Source: Cellulomonas hominis (lineage in GTDB: Bacteria; Actinomycetota; Actinomycetes; Actinomycetales; Cellulomonadaceae). From it: DNA of 64,000 bases. Below, piece by piece: positions 35,236-46,300 of this stretch. Location: assembly GCF_901521055.1 (NCBI RefSeq), contig NZ_CABEGA010000084.1, positions 1-64,000 on the forward strand, given 5' to 3'. A program made the translations under genes and the position numbers. Every line of letters begins with the position of its first letter. The first letter of the stretch is position 1. A model generated the notes under the pieces. It worked only from the letters and a program-made list of their open reading frames with translations. It made no database searches and was not told the DNA's origin.

Positions 35236-36216
35236 ATGGCTCTGACGGCACAGGTGAAGGACGAGCTTGCGCGGCTCCAGGTCGACAAGACGTCGTGCCG
35301 GAAGGCGGAGGTGTCGGCGACCCTCCGGTTCGCGGGCGGCCTGCACATCATCTCGGGGCGCATCGTCATCGAGGCCGAGCTCGACACCGGGGCGGCCGCG
35401 CGCCGGCTCCGGACCGCCATCGCCGAGGTCTACGGGCACGCCTCCGACGTGATCGTCGTGTCCGGGGGCGGGCTGCGGCGCGGCAACCGGTACGTCGTCC
35501 GCGTGGTGAAGGACGGCGAGTCGCTGGCACGCCAGACGGGCCTCCTCGACAACCGCGGGCGCCCGGTGCGGGGCCTGCCGCCGCAGATCGTCGCCGCCGG
35601 CGCGCAGGAGGCCGAGGCCGCCTGGCGCGGGGCGTTCCTGGCGCACGGCTCGCTGACCGAGCCGGGCCGGTCGTCCGCCCTCGAGGTGACGTGCCCCGGC
35701 CCGGAGGCCGCGCTCGCGCTCGTCGGCGCCGCCCGCCGGCTGCAGATCCCGGCGAAGGCGCGTGAGGTGCGCGGCATCGACCGCGTGGTCATCCGCGACG
35801 GCGACGCGATCGCCGCCATGCTGGCCCGGCTCGGCGCGCACGACACGCTGCTCGTCTGGGAGGAGCGCCGGGTGCGCCGCGAGGTCCGCGGCACCGCGAA
35901 CCGCCTCGCCAACTTCGACGACGCGAACCTGCGCCGCTCGGCCCGGGCCGCGGTCGCCGCGGGAGCCCGTGTGGAGCGCGCGTTCGAGATCCTGGGTGCC
36001 GACGTGCCGGAGCACCTGCGCGAGGCCGGCGAGCTGCGGCTCGCGCACAAGGAGGCGTCGCTCGAGGAGCTCGGCAAGATGGCCGACCCCGTGCTGACCA
36101 AGGACGCGGTCGCGGGCCGGATCCGCCGGCTGCTGGCGACCGCCGACAAGCGCGCGGCCGACCTGGGCGTCCCGGACACCGAGGCGGGCCTGAGCCCGGA
36201 CCTGCTCGACCTGTAG
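35236..36216 (+). CDS. whiA: DNA-binding protein WhiA
   Basis: A 326-aa regulator with an N-terminal LAGLIDADG-homing-endonuclease-like fold ([15 protein letters not shown], about residue 130) and a C-terminal helix-turn-helix ([26 protein letters not shown] split across helices). In Streptomyces WhiA acts with WhiB on sporulation and division genes. In non-sporulating actinobacteria it is thought to act on cell division and FtsZ-related functions. The nuclease active site is not conserved in the family. ATG 35251-type alternatives are less likely than ATG 35236, which directly precedes [13 protein letters not shown]. Confidence 0.96.
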   Translation: MALTAQVKDELARLQVDKTSCRKAEVSATLRFAGGLHIISGRIVIEAELDTGAAARRLRTAIAEVYGHASDVIVVSGGGLRRGNRYVVRVVKDGESLARQTGLLDNRGRPVRGLPPQIVAAGAQEAEAAWRGAFLAHGSLTEPGRSSALEVTCPGPEAALALVGAARRLQIPAKAREVRGIDRVVIRDGDAIAAMLARLGAHDTLLVWEERRVRREVRGTANRLANFDDANLRRSARAAVAAGARVERAFEILGADVPEHLREAGELRLAHKEASLEELGKMADPVLTKDAVAGRIRRLLATADKRAADLGVPDTEAGLSPDLLDL

Positions 36217-37467
<1,251 letters not shown>

Positions 37468-37494
37468 CGCCCACCGCTCGCTAGCGACGGTCAT

Positions 37495-37542
37495 GCGTCC
37501 GCGTGCGCCGGGGTCGGTCTCGACCCCGGCGCCCGCGGACGC
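37495..37542 (+). terminator. Hairpin between gap and pgk
   Basis: GCGTCCGCG (37495-37503) pairs with CGCGGACGC (37534-37542), with an inner CCGGGGTCG/CGACCCCGG stem. No T-tract; it may terminate or attenuate gap transcripts, or stabilise the gap mRNA end. Confidence 0.6.
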
Positions 37543-37599
37543 TGCCATGTAGAGCCAGGGCCACCTCCCGGTCGGCCCGACGGAGCAAGGTAGGAGAGC

Positions 37600-38790
37600 A
37601 TGAAGACCATCGAGGACCTCGGCGACCTGCGCGGCAAGCGCGTGCTCGTCCGTTCCGACTTCAACGTGCCGCTGGACGGCACGACGATCACCGACGACGG
37701 CCGCATCCGCGCCGCGCTGCCGACCCTCAAGCGCCTGCTCGACGCCGGCGCCCGGGTGGTCGTGACCGCGCACCTCGGACGCCCGAAGGGCGAGCCCGAC
37801 CCGAAGTACTCCCTGGCGCCCGTCGCCGCCCGCCTGGGCGAGCTGCTCGGCCAGGACGTCACGCTGGCGCAGGACGTCGTCGGCGAGTCCGCCCAGGCCA
37901 CCGTCGCGGCGCTGCAGGACGGTCAGATCGCCCTGCTCGAGAACATCCGGTTCGACGCCCGCGAGACGTCCAAGGACGACGCCGTGCGCGGCGAGCTCGC
38001 CGACGAGCTGGCCCAGCTGGCCGACGCGTTCGTCTCCGACGGCTTCGGCGTCGTGCACCGCAAGCAGGCGTCCGTCTACGACGTGGCCCTGCGCCTGCCG
38101 CACGCGGCCGGCACCCTGGTGCTCGCCGAGGTCGAGGCGCTGCGCAAGGCCGTCGAGGACCCGGAGCGCCCCTACGTGGTCGTGCTCGGCGGCTCGAAGG
38201 TCTCCGACAAGCTCGGCGTCATCGCGAACCTGCTGACCAAGGCCGACAAGCTGCTCATCGGCGGCGGCATGATGTTCACCTTCCTCAAGGCCCAGGGCCA
38301 CGAGGTCGGCGCGTCGCTGCTCGAGGAGGACCAGGTCGAGACGGTGAAGGGCTACCTCGCGCAGGCGCAGGAGTCCGGCGTCGAGATCGTCCTTCCCGTC
38401 GACGTCGTCGCGGCCGACGGCTTCGCCGCCGACGCCCCGCACGAGACCGTCGACGCCGACAAGATCCCCGCCGGCAAGATGGGCCTGGACATCGGCCCGA
38501 GGTCGGGCGAGCTGTTCCGCGAGGCGATCCTCGGCGCGAAGACCATCGCGTGGAACGGCCCGATGGGCGTCTTCGAGTTCGACGCGTTCGCGGCCGGCAC
38601 GAAGGCCGTCGCGCAGGCGCTCGTCGACACCGACGGCTTCTCGATCGTCGGCGGTGGCGACTCCGCCGCGGCCGTGCGCCGGCTCGGCTTCGACGAGGCC
38701 GGCTTCGGCCACATCTCGACCGGCGGCGGCGCGTCGCTGGAGCTCCTCGAGGGCAAGACCCTCCCCGGCATCGCGGTCCTGGAGGCCTGA
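37600..38790 (+). CDS. pgk: Phosphoglycerate kinase
   Basis: Transfers phosphate from 1,3-bisphosphoglycerate to ADP. The 396-aa protein has [11 protein letters not shown] at the N-terminus, TAHLGRPKG, the hinge region, WNGPMGVFE, and the nucleotide loop [13 protein letters not shown] near the C-terminus. ATG 37600 follows GGTAGGAGAGC. tpiA begins 3 bp after its stop. Confidence 0.98.
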   Translation: MKTIEDLGDLRGKRVLVRSDFNVPLDGTTITDDGRIRAALPTLKRLLDAGARVVVTAHLGRPKGEPDPKYSLAPVAARLGELLGQDVTLAQDVVGESAQATVAALQDGQIALLENIRFDARETSKDDAVRGELADELAQLADAFVSDGFGVVHRKQASVYDVALRLPHAAGTLVLAEVEALRKAVEDPERPYVVVLGGSKVSDKLGVIANLLTKADKLLIGGGMMFTFLKAQGHEVGASLLEEDQVETVKGYLAQAQESGVEIVLPVDVVAADGFAADAPHETVDADKIPAGKMGLDIGPRSGELFREAILGAKTIAWNGPMGVFEFDAFAAGTKAVAQALVDTDGFSIVGGGDSAAAVRRLGFDEAGFGHISTGGGASLELLEGKTLPGIAVLEA

Positions 38791-38793
38791 CCC

Positions 38794-39582
38794 ATGGCAC
38801 GTACCCCCCTCATCGCGGGCAACTGGAAGCTCAACCTCGACCACCACGAGGCCGTGCACCTGGTGCAGAAGCTCGCCTGGACCCTGAAGGACGCGAAGCA
38901 CGACTTCTCGTCCGCCGAGGTCGTCGTCCTGCCGTCGTTCACCAACCTGCGCTCCGTGCAGACCCTGGTCGACGCCGACAAGCTCGAGATCGGCTACGGC
39001 GCCCAGGACGTGTCGCAGCACGCGTCCGGCGCGTACACCGGTGAGGTGTCCGCCGCGCAGCTCGCGAAGCTCGGCGTCACCTACGTGGCCGTCGGCCACT
39101 CCGAGCGCCGCGAGTACCACGCCGAGTCCGACGCGGTCGTCGCTGCGAAGGCCGTCGCGGCGTTCGGTGCGGGCATCGTCCCGATCGTGTGCGTCGGCGA
39201 GGGCCTCGAGGTCCGCAAGGCCGGCGAGCACGTCGCCTACACGCTGGCGCAGCTCGAGGGCTCGCTCGCGGGCGTCACCCCGGAGCAGGCGAAGTCCGTC
39301 GTCATCGCCTACGAGCCCGTCTGGGCCATCGGCACCGGCGAGGTCGCGACCCCCGAGGACGCGCAGGAGGTCTGCGAGGCCGTCCGCGGCAAGCTCGCCG
39401 AGCTGTACTCGGCCGAGGTCGCCGACGCGGTCCGCGTCCTGTACGGCGGCTCCGTGAAGTCCGGCAACGCCGCGCAGATCATCGGCAAGCCCGACGTCGA
39501 CGGCGCGCTCGTCGGCGGCGCGTCGCTGGACGCCGAGGAGTTCGCGAAGATCGCGCGCTTCCAGGAGCACGCGGGCGCCTGA
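38794..39582 (+). CDS. tpiA: Triose-phosphate isomerase
   Basis: Interconverts dihydroxyacetone phosphate and glyceraldehyde 3-phosphate. The 262-aa TIM barrel carries GNWKLNLD (catalytic Lys), AVGHSERRE (catalytic His), [11 protein letters not shown] (catalytic Glu and loop 6) and [10 protein letters not shown]. It is 3 bp downstream of pgk. A GC-rich hairpin follows its stop. Confidence 0.98.
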   Translation: MARTPLIAGNWKLNLDHHEAVHLVQKLAWTLKDAKHDFSSAEVVVLPSFTNLRSVQTLVDADKLEIGYGAQDVSQHASGAYTGEVSAAQLAKLGVTYVAVGHSERREYHAESDAVVAAKAVAAFGAGIVPIVCVGEGLEVRKAGEHVAYTLAQLEGSLAGVTPEQAKSVVIAYEPVWAIGTGEVATPEDAQEVCEAVRGKLAELYSAEVADAVRVLYGGSVKSGNAAQIIGKPDVDGALVGGASLDAEEFAKIARFQEHAGA

Positions 39583-39593
39583 GGCACCCAGGC

Positions 39594-39638
39594 TGCGGGT
39601 GCGGGTGACGGTCACCGACCGCCGCCCGCACCCGCACC
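39594..39638 (+). terminator. Hairpin after tpiA
   Basis: GCGGGTGCGGGTG (from 39595) faces the complementary run CCCGCACCCGC (from 39625), with partial inner pairing. It is placed 12 nt after the tpiA stop. Confidence 0.5.
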
Positions 39639-39698
39639 TGCGTCACCCGCACGCCCCCGACCGGCCTGTCGTGCTGGATTCCACGGCGCGGCGTCGCC

Positions 39699-39704
39699 TA
39701 CCCT
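39699..39704 (+). promoter_or_regulatory. -10 box of secG-rbpA
   Basis: TACCCT at 39699-39704 in the 195-bp tpiA-secG gap, with a leader of roughly 65 nt before GTG 39778. Confidence 0.4.
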
Positions 39705-39777
39705 GGACCGCGATCCACCTGATGACCCCGACCCACCCCGGGCCGGGCCCCCGAAGCCAAGAGAGTCAGACACCGTC

Positions 39778-40020
39778 GTGACAGCCCTCACCATCGCCCT
39801 CCAGGTCGTCCTGGTGGTCGCGAGCCTGCTGCTCGTCCCCCTCGTCCTGCTGCACAAGGGCAAGGGCGGTGGGCTCTCGGACATGTTCGGCGGTGGCATC
39901 ACCAGCAGCGCCGGCAGCTCCGGCGTGGCCGAGCGCAACCTGAACCGCATCACCGTGGGCGTCGCCCTGGTGTGGGCGGTCGTCATCATCCTGCTCGGCC
40001 TCGTCGAGCGCGTCAGCTGA
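39778..40020 (+). CDS. secG: Protein translocase subunit SecG
   Basis: An 80-aa inner-membrane subunit of the SecYEG channel with two membrane helices: residues about 2-22 (LTIALQVVLVVASLLLVPLVL) and about 52-72. The Gly-rich linker GGGLSDMFGGG between them is typical. It starts with GTG 39778. secG downstream of tpiA is conserved in many bacteria. rbpA follows 13 bp later. Confidence 0.95.
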   Translation: MTALTIALQVVLVVASLLLVPLVLLHKGKGGGLSDMFGGGITSSAGSSGVAERNLNRITVGVALVWAVVIILLGLVERVS

Positions 40021-40033
40021 GGGAGTCGGCGAC

Positions 40034-40390
40034 ATGGCGAGCGGAAGTGCGATCCGGGGATCCCGCGTCGGTGCGGGCCCGATGGGCGAGGCCGAGCGGG
40101 GCGACGCCGCCCCGCGGGTGTGGATCTCCTACTGGTGCTCCAACGGCCACGAGACCCGGCCGAGCTTCGCCGAGGAGGCCGCCCTCGAGGCCCCCGAGCT
40201 GTGGGACTGCCCGCGCTGCGGCTTCCCGGCCGGCCAGGACCAGGCGAACCCCCCGTCCCCCGTCCGGAACGAGCCGTACAAGACGCACCTGGCCTACGTG
40301 AAGGAGCGCCGCTCCGCCGAGGACGGCGAGGCGATCCTGGACGAGGCGCTGGCCGCGCTCCGCGCCCGCCGCGGCGGCCGGCTCCGCTGA
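40034..40390 (+). CDS. rbpA: RNA polymerase-binding protein RbpA
   Basis: Actinobacterial transcription activator that binds RNA polymerase and the principal sigma factor and stabilises open complexes. The 118-aa protein has the N-terminal basic tail (IRGSRVGAGP), a zinc/core domain with CSNGHETRPSFA and WDCPRCGFPAG, and the C-terminal sigma-interaction domain (KTHLAYVKERRSAEDGEAILDEAL). ATG 40034 is preceded by a weak ribosome site (GGGAG). Two strong hairpins follow. Confidence 0.95.
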   Translation: MASGSAIRGSRVGAGPMGEAERGDAAPRVWISYWCSNGHETRPSFAEEAALEAPELWDCPRCGFPAGQDQANPPSPVRNEPYKTHLAYVKERRSAEDGEAILDEALAALRARRGGRLR

Positions 40391-40417
40391 CGCTCGCAGC
40401 ACCCCCGTACGACCCCG

Positions 40418-40451
40418 GAAGGGCCCCGCAGCGCGAGCTGCGGGGCCCTTC
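40418..40451 (+). terminator. Terminator after rbpA
   Basis: A near-perfect 15-bp stem (GAAGGGCCCCGCAGC and complement) closed by a GCGA loop, 28 nt after the rbpA stop. Confidence 0.8.
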
Positions 40452-40467
40452 GGCGTCCCTGGGGTGC

Positions 40468-40536
40468 GGGGGCGCGGAGTGGAGCGTTCGGCCGGGACCC
40501 GCCGGGCGTGTCGGGCCGAACGCTCCACTGCGCCCC
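40468..40536. repeat. Intergenic hairpin element with GGAGTGGAGCG arm
   Basis: The arms at about 40470-40493 (GCGGAGTGGAGCGTTCGGCC) and 40515-40535 pair almost perfectly around a loop of about 20 nt. The outer arm GCGGAGTGGAGCG is the same as in the hairpin at 6238-6304. It lies between two ordinary terminators. Confidence 0.7.
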
Positions 40537-40581
40537 GGTTGGCACCCGGGATGTCGCGGCGCGGGCCGACCCGGGACGTGC

Positions 40582-40617
40582 GAAGGGCCCCGCGGCCGGG
40601 TGGCTGCGGGGCCCTTC
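40582..40617 (-). terminator. Terminator after pgl
   Basis: The stem GAAGGGCCCCGC / GCGGGGCCCTTC repeats the outer stem of the hairpin at 40418-40451 but has a different loop. It is 21 nt beyond the stop of the minus-strand pgl gene. Confidence 0.75.
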
Positions 40618-40638
40618 GGGAGTGCGGGCGGGGTGTCG

Positions 40639-41421
40639 TCAGGACGCGCCGGGGTCGGCGCCGACCTGGGCGACCGCGGCGGCGTCGACGAGCCACAGCG
40701 TCGCCTCGGTGCCGTGCGCACCCGCCGCGGGGGTCTGCTCGACGGGGGAGTCGGCGAGGGCTGACGCGACCGCCCCGGACTTCTCGGTGCCCGCCGCGAC
40801 GACCCACACCTCGCGGGCCGCGCGGATCGCCTCGAACGTCAGCGACACCCGCTCCGGCGGCGGCTTGGGGGAGCCGTGCACGCCGACGGTCGGGACGCCG
40901 GTGGTGCCGACGGCCTCGTGCCCGGGGAACAGCGACGCCACGTGCCCGTCGGGTCCCATGCCGAGCATGAGGACGTCGAACGTCGGCACGTCCGCGCCCT
41001 CGGGGGCGAACGCGGCGAGCTCGGCGGCGTAGGCAGCGGCCGAGTCCTCCGGGGTCGCGACCCCCGCGGCGGCGTCGAGCGGCCGCACCGGGTGCACGTT
41101 CGCGGCGGGGAGCGCGTCGCCCAGCGCGGAGATCAGGGCATCGCGCGCCTGCGTCTCGTTCCGGTCGGGGTCCCCGTCCGGGAGGAACCGCTCGTCGCCC
41201 CACCAGAGGTGCACGCCGGTCCAGTCCACCGCCGCGCACGCCGGCGACGCGGCGACGGCGGCGAGCGTGCGGATGCCCACCGTGCCGCCGGTGAGCACCA
41301 CGTGCACGGGCGCGGCGGCCGACTGCAGGTCGACCAGCCGGGTGATGAGCCGCGCGGCCGTGGCCTCGGCGAGGACCGTCGCGTCCGGGTGCACCAGGAC
41401 GGTGCGCGGGGCGCCGGTCAC
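40639..41421 (-). CDS. pgl: 6-phosphogluconolactonase
   Basis: Hydrolyses 6-phosphogluconolactone, the product of Zwf, in the oxidative pentose phosphate pathway. The 260-aa protein shows HVVLTGGTVGIRTL, VHLWWGDERFLPDGDPDRNE and MLGMGPDGHVASLFPGH, the family's substrate and catalytic segments. GTG 41421 overlaps the opcA stop (GTGA). It is the last gene of the tal-zwf-opcA-pgl operon. Confidence 0.95.
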   Translation of the reverse strand: MTGAPRTVLVHPDATVLAEATAARLITRLVDLQSAAAPVHVVLTGGTVGIRTLAAVAASPACAAVDWTGVHLWWGDERFLPDGDPDRNETQARDALISALGDALPAANVHPVRPLDAAAGVATPEDSAAAYAAELAAFAPEGADVPTFDVLMLGMGPDGHVASLFPGHEAVGTTGVPTVGVHGSPKPPPERVSLTFEAIRAAREVWVVAAGTEKSGAVASALADSPVEQTPAAGAHGTEATLWLVDAAAVAQVGADPGAS

Positions 41422-42335
41422 GCGCCGACCTTCGTCAGGCCCTTGCGGATGACCTCGCCGTAGACCTCGTCGGCGTCGAGCCGGCGGAGCTCCTCGGCCA
41501 GGCACTCGCGCAGCTGGCGGATCGGCAGGGCGATCCGGTGCTCCGGCTGGTCCGGCTGGCGCAGGGCGGCGGTCTTGCCGTCCGGGCGGTCGAGCACGAT
41601 CGAGCCGGACTTGCGGTCGAGCCGCACCTGCGTGATCGCCGGGGCGTCGGCCTGCCGCTCGATGTCGACCGGGCAGTTCAGCGCGAGCCCGAGCCAGGCG
41701 GCCATGAGGTCGACCGACGGGTGCGTGCTCTCGCCGGACACGACCGCGCGCTGCACCGGCTCGAACGGCGGCTGGTCCAGGGTCGCGGCGATGAGGCCGC
41801 GCCACAGCGTCGTCCGGGTCCACGCGAGGTCGGTGTCGCCGTCGGAGTAGGTGGTCGCGAGCTGGTGCAGGGCCTTCGACGGGCTGGTCGCCTCGGTGCT
41901 GTCGGTGATCCGGCGGCGCGCGAGCTGGCCCAGCGGGTGCTGGGACGGGTCGGCCGGCACGTCGTACGGCCACCACGCGACGATCGGCGCGTCGGGCAGC
42001 AGCAGGGGGAGCACCAGGGTGTCCAGGTGCCGGGCCTGCGCGGCCGACGGGTGCAGGAGCACGACCTCGGAGGCGCCGGCGTCCCCGCCGAGGCGGATCT
42101 GCGCGTCGAGCTCGGAGTCGGCGCCGGGGCCCTCCTCGGTGAGCACGATGACGCGGCACGGGTGCTCGCGGCTCGCGTCGTTCGCCGCCTCGATGGCGTC
42201 CTCGGGGTCGTGGGCGCCGACGTCGATGATGAGCGTCAGCACGCGCCCGAGGGCGACCGCGCCGCCCTCGTCGCGCTCCTGGACCAGCCGCTTGTTGATG
42301 TCCCGCGTGGTGGTCTTCGGCAGGTCGATGATCAC
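41418..42335 (-). CDS. opcA: Glucose-6-phosphate dehydrogenase assembly protein OpcA
   Basis: Actinobacterial and cyanobacterial protein needed for assembly and redox control of glucose-6-phosphate dehydrogenase. The 305-aa protein starts [19 protein letters not shown] and contains PDAPIVAWWPYDVPADP and RRITDSTE, all typical. GTG 42335 overlaps the zwf stop and its own stop overlaps pgl, so the three proteins are probably made together. Confidence 0.94.
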   Translation of the reverse strand: MIIDLPKTTTRDINKRLVQERDEGGAVALGRVLTLIIDVGAHDPEDAIEAANDASREHPCRVIVLTEEGPGADSELDAQIRLGGDAGASEVVLLHPSAAQARHLDTLVLPLLLPDAPIVAWWPYDVPADPSQHPLGQLARRRITDSTEATSPSKALHQLATTYSDGDTDLAWTRTTLWRGLIAATLDQPPFEPVQRAVVSGESTHPSVDLMAAWLGLALNCPVDIERQADAPAITQVRLDRKSGSIVLDRPDGKTAALRQPDQPEHRIALPIRQLRECLAEELRRLDADEVYGEVIRKGLTKVGA

Positions 42336-43873
42336 GGTCGCCTCCAGGCTCGTCCGTCGCGCTCCATCATGCGGTCGGCCGACTCCGGCCCCCAGGTCCC
42401 CGCCCGGTACGGCTCGGGCTTGCCCTTGCTCGCCCAGTAGGACGTGATGGGGTCGAGGATCTTCCAGGAGAGCTCGACCTCCTCGTGCCGCGGGAACAGC
42501 GGCGGGTCGCCCAGCAGGACGTCGAGGATCAGGCGCTCGTAGGCCTCGGGGGACGACTCGGTGAAGGCGTGGCCGTAGCCGAAGTCCATCGTGACGTCGC
42601 GGACCTCCATGGCGGTGCCCGGCACCTTGGCGCCGAACCGCAGCGTGACGCCCTCGTCCGGCTGGACGCGGATGACGAGCGCGTTCTTGCCGAGCTCCTC
42701 CGTCGCGGTGGACTCGAAGGGCAGGTGCGGCGCCTTCTTGAACACGACGGCGATCTCGGTGACGCGGCGGCCGAGGCGCTTGCCGGTCCGGAGGTAGAAC
42801 GGGACGCCGGCCCAGCGGCGGGTGTCCACGTCCACGCGGATGGCGGCGAAGGTCTCGGTGGTCGAGTTCGGGTCGAAGCCGCCCTCGTCCAGGTACCCGA
42901 CGACGCGCTCGCCGCCCTGCCACCCCGCGGCGTACTGCCCGCGGGCGGTGTGCTTGCCGATGTCCTTCGGCACGCGCACGGCCGAGAGGACCTTGATCTT
43001 CTCGGCGGTGAGGTCGTGCGCGTCGAACGTGACCGGCTCCTCCATCGCCGTGAGGGCGAGCAGCTGGAGCAGGTGGTTCTGGATGACGTCGCGCGCCGCG
43101 CCGATGCCGTCGTAGTACCCGGCGCGGCCGCCGACGCCGATGTCCTCGGCCATCGTGATCTGCACGTGGTCGACGTAGTTGGCGTTCCAGATCGGCTCGA
43201 ACAGCTGGTTCGCGAAGCGCAGCGCCAGCAGGTTCTGCACCGTCTCCTTGCCGAGGTAGTGGTCGATGCGGAAGACGTCGTCCGGGTGGAACACCGAGGA
43301 CACGACCTCGTTGAGCTCGCGCGCCGACTGCAGGTCGTGCCCGAACGGCTTCTCGATCACCACGCGGCGCCAGGCGTCCTCGACGGACTCGGACAGGCCG
43401 GAGCGGGCGAGTTGCTTGCACACGACCGGGAACGCGCTCGGCGGCACCGACAGGTAGAACGCGTGGTTGCCGCCCGTGCCGCGGGAGACGTCGAGGTCCT
43501 CGACGGTCTGGCGCAGGCGGTCGAACGCGTCGTCGTCGTCGAAGGTGCCCTGGACGAACCGGATGCCCTCCGACAGCTGGCGCCACGTGGCCTCGCGGAA
43601 CGGCGTGCGCGCGTGCTCCTTGACGGAGTCGTGCACGATCTGCGCGAAGTCCTGGTCCTCCCAGTCGCGCCGGGCGAACCCGGTGAGCGCGAAGCCGGGG
43701 GGCAGCAGGCCGCGGTTGGTGAGGTCGTACACCGCGGGCATGAGCTTCTTGCGGGCGAGGTCGCCGGTCACCCCGAAGATCACGAGGCCCGAGGGCCCGG
43801 CGATGCGGGGGAGCCGGCGGTCGCGCGGGTCGCGGAGGGGGTTGTGCTCCGCGGTGACCTTCGCGGGCCTCAC
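42332..43873 (-). CDS. zwf: Glucose-6-phosphate 1-dehydrogenase
   Basis: First enzyme of the oxidative pentose phosphate pathway; reduces NADP+ while oxidising glucose 6-phosphate. The 513-aa protein has the cofactor loop [21 protein letters not shown], the active-site RIDHYLGKE with catalytic His, and EKPFGHD. GTG 43873 overlaps the tal stop by 4 nt. Confidence 0.97.
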   Translation of the reverse strand: MRPAKVTAEHNPLRDPRDRRLPRIAGPSGLVIFGVTGDLARKKLMPAVYDLTNRGLLPPGFALTGFARRDWEDQDFAQIVHDSVKEHARTPFREATWRQLSEGIRFVQGTFDDDDAFDRLRQTVEDLDVSRGTGGNHAFYLSVPPSAFPVVCKQLARSGLSESVEDAWRRVVIEKPFGHDLQSARELNEVVSSVFHPDDVFRIDHYLGKETVQNLLALRFANQLFEPIWNANYVDHVQITMAEDIGVGGRAGYYDGIGAARDVIQNHLLQLLALTAMEEPVTFDAHDLTAEKIKVLSAVRVPKDIGKHTARGQYAAGWQGGERVVGYLDEGGFDPNSTTETFAAIRVDVDTRRWAGVPFYLRTGKRLGRRVTEIAVVFKKAPHLPFESTATEELGKNALVIRVQPDEGVTLRFGAKVPGTAMEVRDVTMDFGYGHAFTESSPEAYERLILDVLLGDPPLFPRHEEVELSWKILDPITSYWASKGKPEPYRAGTWGPESADRMMERDGRAWRRP

Positions 43874-44988
43874 TCGGTCACCTGGTCCAGGCCGCCGGTG
43901 ACGGTGTCGAGCAGCTCGGTCCAGCTGGCCTCGAACTTCTCGACGCCCTCGCGCTCGAGCTGGTCGGTGACCTCGTCGATCTCGATGCCGAGCGCCGCCA
44001 GGCCGTCGATGACCTGCTGCGCCTCGGCCTGCGTGCCCGTGACCGTGTCGCCGCGGAACTGGCCGTGGTCGGCCACCGCCTGCAGGGTCGCCTCGGGCAT
44101 GGTGTTGACGACTCCGGCGACGACGAGCTCGTCGACGTAGCGGGTGTCGGGGTACGCCTTGTCCTTCACGCCGGTGGACGCCCAGAGCGGACGCTGCGGC
44201 TTCGCGCCGGCCGCCGCGAGGGCCTGCCAGCGCTCGCCGGCGACGACCTCCTCGTAGACGCCGTAGGCGAGGCGGGCGTTCGCGATGGCGGCCTTGCCGC
44301 GCAGCTCGGCGGCCTCGGGGGAGCCGATCGCGTCGAGCCGGGGGTCGATCGCGGCGTCGACGCGCGACACGAAGAAGGACGCCACGGAGGCGATCGGCGC
44401 GAGGTCGTGGCCGTTGGCCTTCGCCCGCTCGAGGCCCTCGACGAACGCGTCGAGCACCAGGCGGTAGCGCTCGAGCGAGAAGATCAGCGTGACGTTGACG
44501 CTGATGCCGTCGGCGAGCACCTGCGTGATCGCGGACAGGCCCTCGCGCGTCGCGGGGATCTTGATGAAGAGGTTCGGGCGGTCGACCGTCGACCACAGCG
44601 CGCGGGCCGAGTCCACGGTGCCCTGGGTGTCGTGCGCCAGGCGCGGGTCGACCTCGATCGACACGCGGCCGTCCACGCCGTCGGTCGCGTCGTAGACGGG
44701 CCGGAGCACGTCGGCGGCCTCCCGGACGTCGTCGGTGGTGATCGCGAAGACCGCCCCGTCGACGTCGGTGCCCTGGGCGGCGAGCTGCTTGAGCTGCTCG
44801 TCGTACGACTCGCCCTTCGCCAGCGCGCTCGCGAAGATCGTCGGGTTGGTCGTGACGCCGACCACGCGGCGCTGGGCCACGAGGTCCTTCAGGTTCCCGG
44901 TGCGCAGGCGCTCCCGGGACAGGTCGTCCAGCCAGACCGCGACGCCCGCGTCGGCCACCTGGTCGAGCGGCGTGGTGCCCTCAGTCAT
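43870..44988 (-). CDS. tal: Transaldolase
   Basis: Transfers dihydroxyacetone units between sugar phosphates in the non-oxidative pentose phosphate pathway. The 372-aa actinobacterial-type enzyme has the Schiff-base Lys in NLFIKIPAT and typical segments [15 protein letters not shown] and [21 protein letters not shown] 44988 follows GAGGTGGAAG. It is the first gene of the visible operon; tkt, which usually precedes tal, is not here. Confidence 0.96.
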   Translation of the reverse strand: MTEGTTPLDQVADAGVAVWLDDLSRERLRTGNLKDLVAQRRVVGVTTNPTIFASALAKGESYDEQLKQLAAQGTDVDGAVFAITTDDVREAADVLRPVYDATDGVDGRVSIEVDPRLAHDTQGTVDSARALWSTVDRPNLFIKIPATREGLSAITQVLADGISVNVTLIFSLERYRLVLDAFVEGLERAKANGHDLAPIASVASFFVSRVDAAIDPRLDAIGSPEAAELRGKAAIANARLAYGVYEEVVAGERWQALAAAGAKPQRPLWASTGVKDKAYPDTRYVDELVVAGVVNTMPEATLQAVADHGQFRGDTVTGTQAEAQQVIDGLAALGIEIDEVTDQLEREGVEKFEASWTELLDTVTGGLDQVTE

Positions 44989-45306
44989 CGTTCTTCCACC
45001 TCACTCCCGCCCCGGCCACGGACCGGGACGTCGACGGACGGGTGCCCGGTCGGGGGGCCGGGCGCCGCTCACGCCCGGCCCCCGAAGAAGCAGAGCCGAG
45101 CGTGCTCTTCGAGCGTAGACCCGCTGCTGGGGCTGTGCCGGTCGGTCCACAGGCCGACGCGCCACGGGGCGACGGACGTCACACCCCTGGGACCGAGGTC
45201 CCAGGCGCTGCGGAGCGCCCTCTGCCCGTGAAAGGCACGTACGATGGCTCAGATGATCCGCGGGGCCTCGGTCCGCGCGGGACGACGACGGGCGGAGGAC
45301 CGGAGC
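44989..45306. promoter_or_regulatory. Divergent tal/ctaB intergenic region
   Basis: In 318 bp I see a 20-nt perfect hairpin at 45186-45205 (CCTGGGAC-CGAG-GTCCCAGG) and a -10 box TACGAT at 45240-45245 facing ctaB. The tal ribosome site is at the left edge. There is no trace of a tkt coding frame. Confidence 0.5.
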
Positions 45307-46272
45307 GTGCGCACGATGAGCCCAGCGGCTCCCGCCGGTGCCTCCTCCCGACCCCAGGCCCGTCCCGGCGACGCCGCGCAGGGCCGCACCCTGCGCCGCC
45401 GCGTCGGTGCCTACGTCGCGCTGACCAAGCCGCGCGTCATCGAGCTCCTGCTGGTCACCACGCTGCCGACGATGATCCTCGCGCACGGCGGCTTCCCGTC
45501 GGTGGGCCTCGTGCTCGCCACGCTGGTCGGCGGCGCTGCCGCGGCCGGGTCGGCGAACGTCCTCAACTGCTACCTCGACCGCGACATCGACCAGGTGATG
45601 AACCGGACCAAGCGCCGGCCGCTGGTCACCGGGGAGATCACGCCGCGGGCCGCGCTGCTGTTCGGTCTGCTGCTCGGCGTCGCCTCGCTCGCCTGGTTGG
45701 CGCTGGTGGTCAACGTGGCGTCCTCGCTGCTGACCGGGGCCGCGATCCTCATCTACGTCGTCGGCTACACGATGATCCTCAAGCGGCGCACGCCGCAGAA
45801 CATCGTGTGGGGCGGCGCGGCGGGCTGCATGCCGGTCCTCATCGGCTGGTCGTCGGTGACCGGCGGGGTCTCCTGGGCGGCGGTGCTGCTGTTCGGGGTC
45901 ATCTTCTTCTGGACGCCGCCGCACTACTGGCCGCTGTCGATGAAGTTCCGCAAGGACTACGCCGCCGCCGGGGTGCCGATGCTGCCGGTCGTCGCCGCCG
46001 AGTCGAAGGTCGCGAAGGAGATGATCGCCTACACGCTGGCGATGATCGCCTGCTCGCTCCTGCTCGTGCCCGTCGCGGGGATGACCTGGGTGTACGCGGT
46101 CGTCGCGACGGTGCTCGGCGTGTGGTTCCTCTGGTCGTGCATCGGCCTGTACCGTCGCGCCCAGGACCCGTCCCGCGGCAAGCTGCGCGCGATGTCGGTG
46201 TTCCACGGGTCGATCACGTACCTGTCGCTGCTGTCGGTCGCGGTGGCGGTCGACGTGTTCCTCCCGTTCTGA
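45307..46272 (+). CDS. ctaB: Protoheme IX farnesyltransferase (heme O synthase)
   Basis: Polyprenyltransferase that adds a farnesyl group to heme B for cytochrome oxidase. A polytopic protein of about 321 aa with the UbiA motifs [20 protein letters not shown] (first Asp-rich site) and the second site in the [17 protein letters not shown] loop. PPHYWPLS is a family mark. I prefer GTG 45307, 7 nt after GGAGGA; ATG 45316 or ATG 45253 (behind TACGAT) are alternatives. Its neighbour is usually tkt; here tal lies directly divergent. Confidence 0.93.
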   Translation: MRTMSPAAPAGASSRPQARPGDAAQGRTLRRRVGAYVALTKPRVIELLLVTTLPTMILAHGGFPSVGLVLATLVGGAAAAGSANVLNCYLDRDIDQVMNRTKRRPLVTGEITPRAALLFGLLLGVASLAWLALVVNVASSLLTGAAILIYVVGYTMILKRRTPQNIVWGGAAGCMPVLIGWSSVTGGVSWAAVLLFGVIFFWTPPHYWPLSMKFRKDYAAAGVPMLPVVAAESKVAKEMIAYTLAMIACSLLLVPVAGMTWVYAVVATVLGVWFLWSCIGLYRRAQDPSRGKLRAMSVFHGSITYLSLLSVAVAVDVFLPF

Positions 46273-46300
46273 CGCAGGAGGAACCGGGGAGGTCGGCGGC

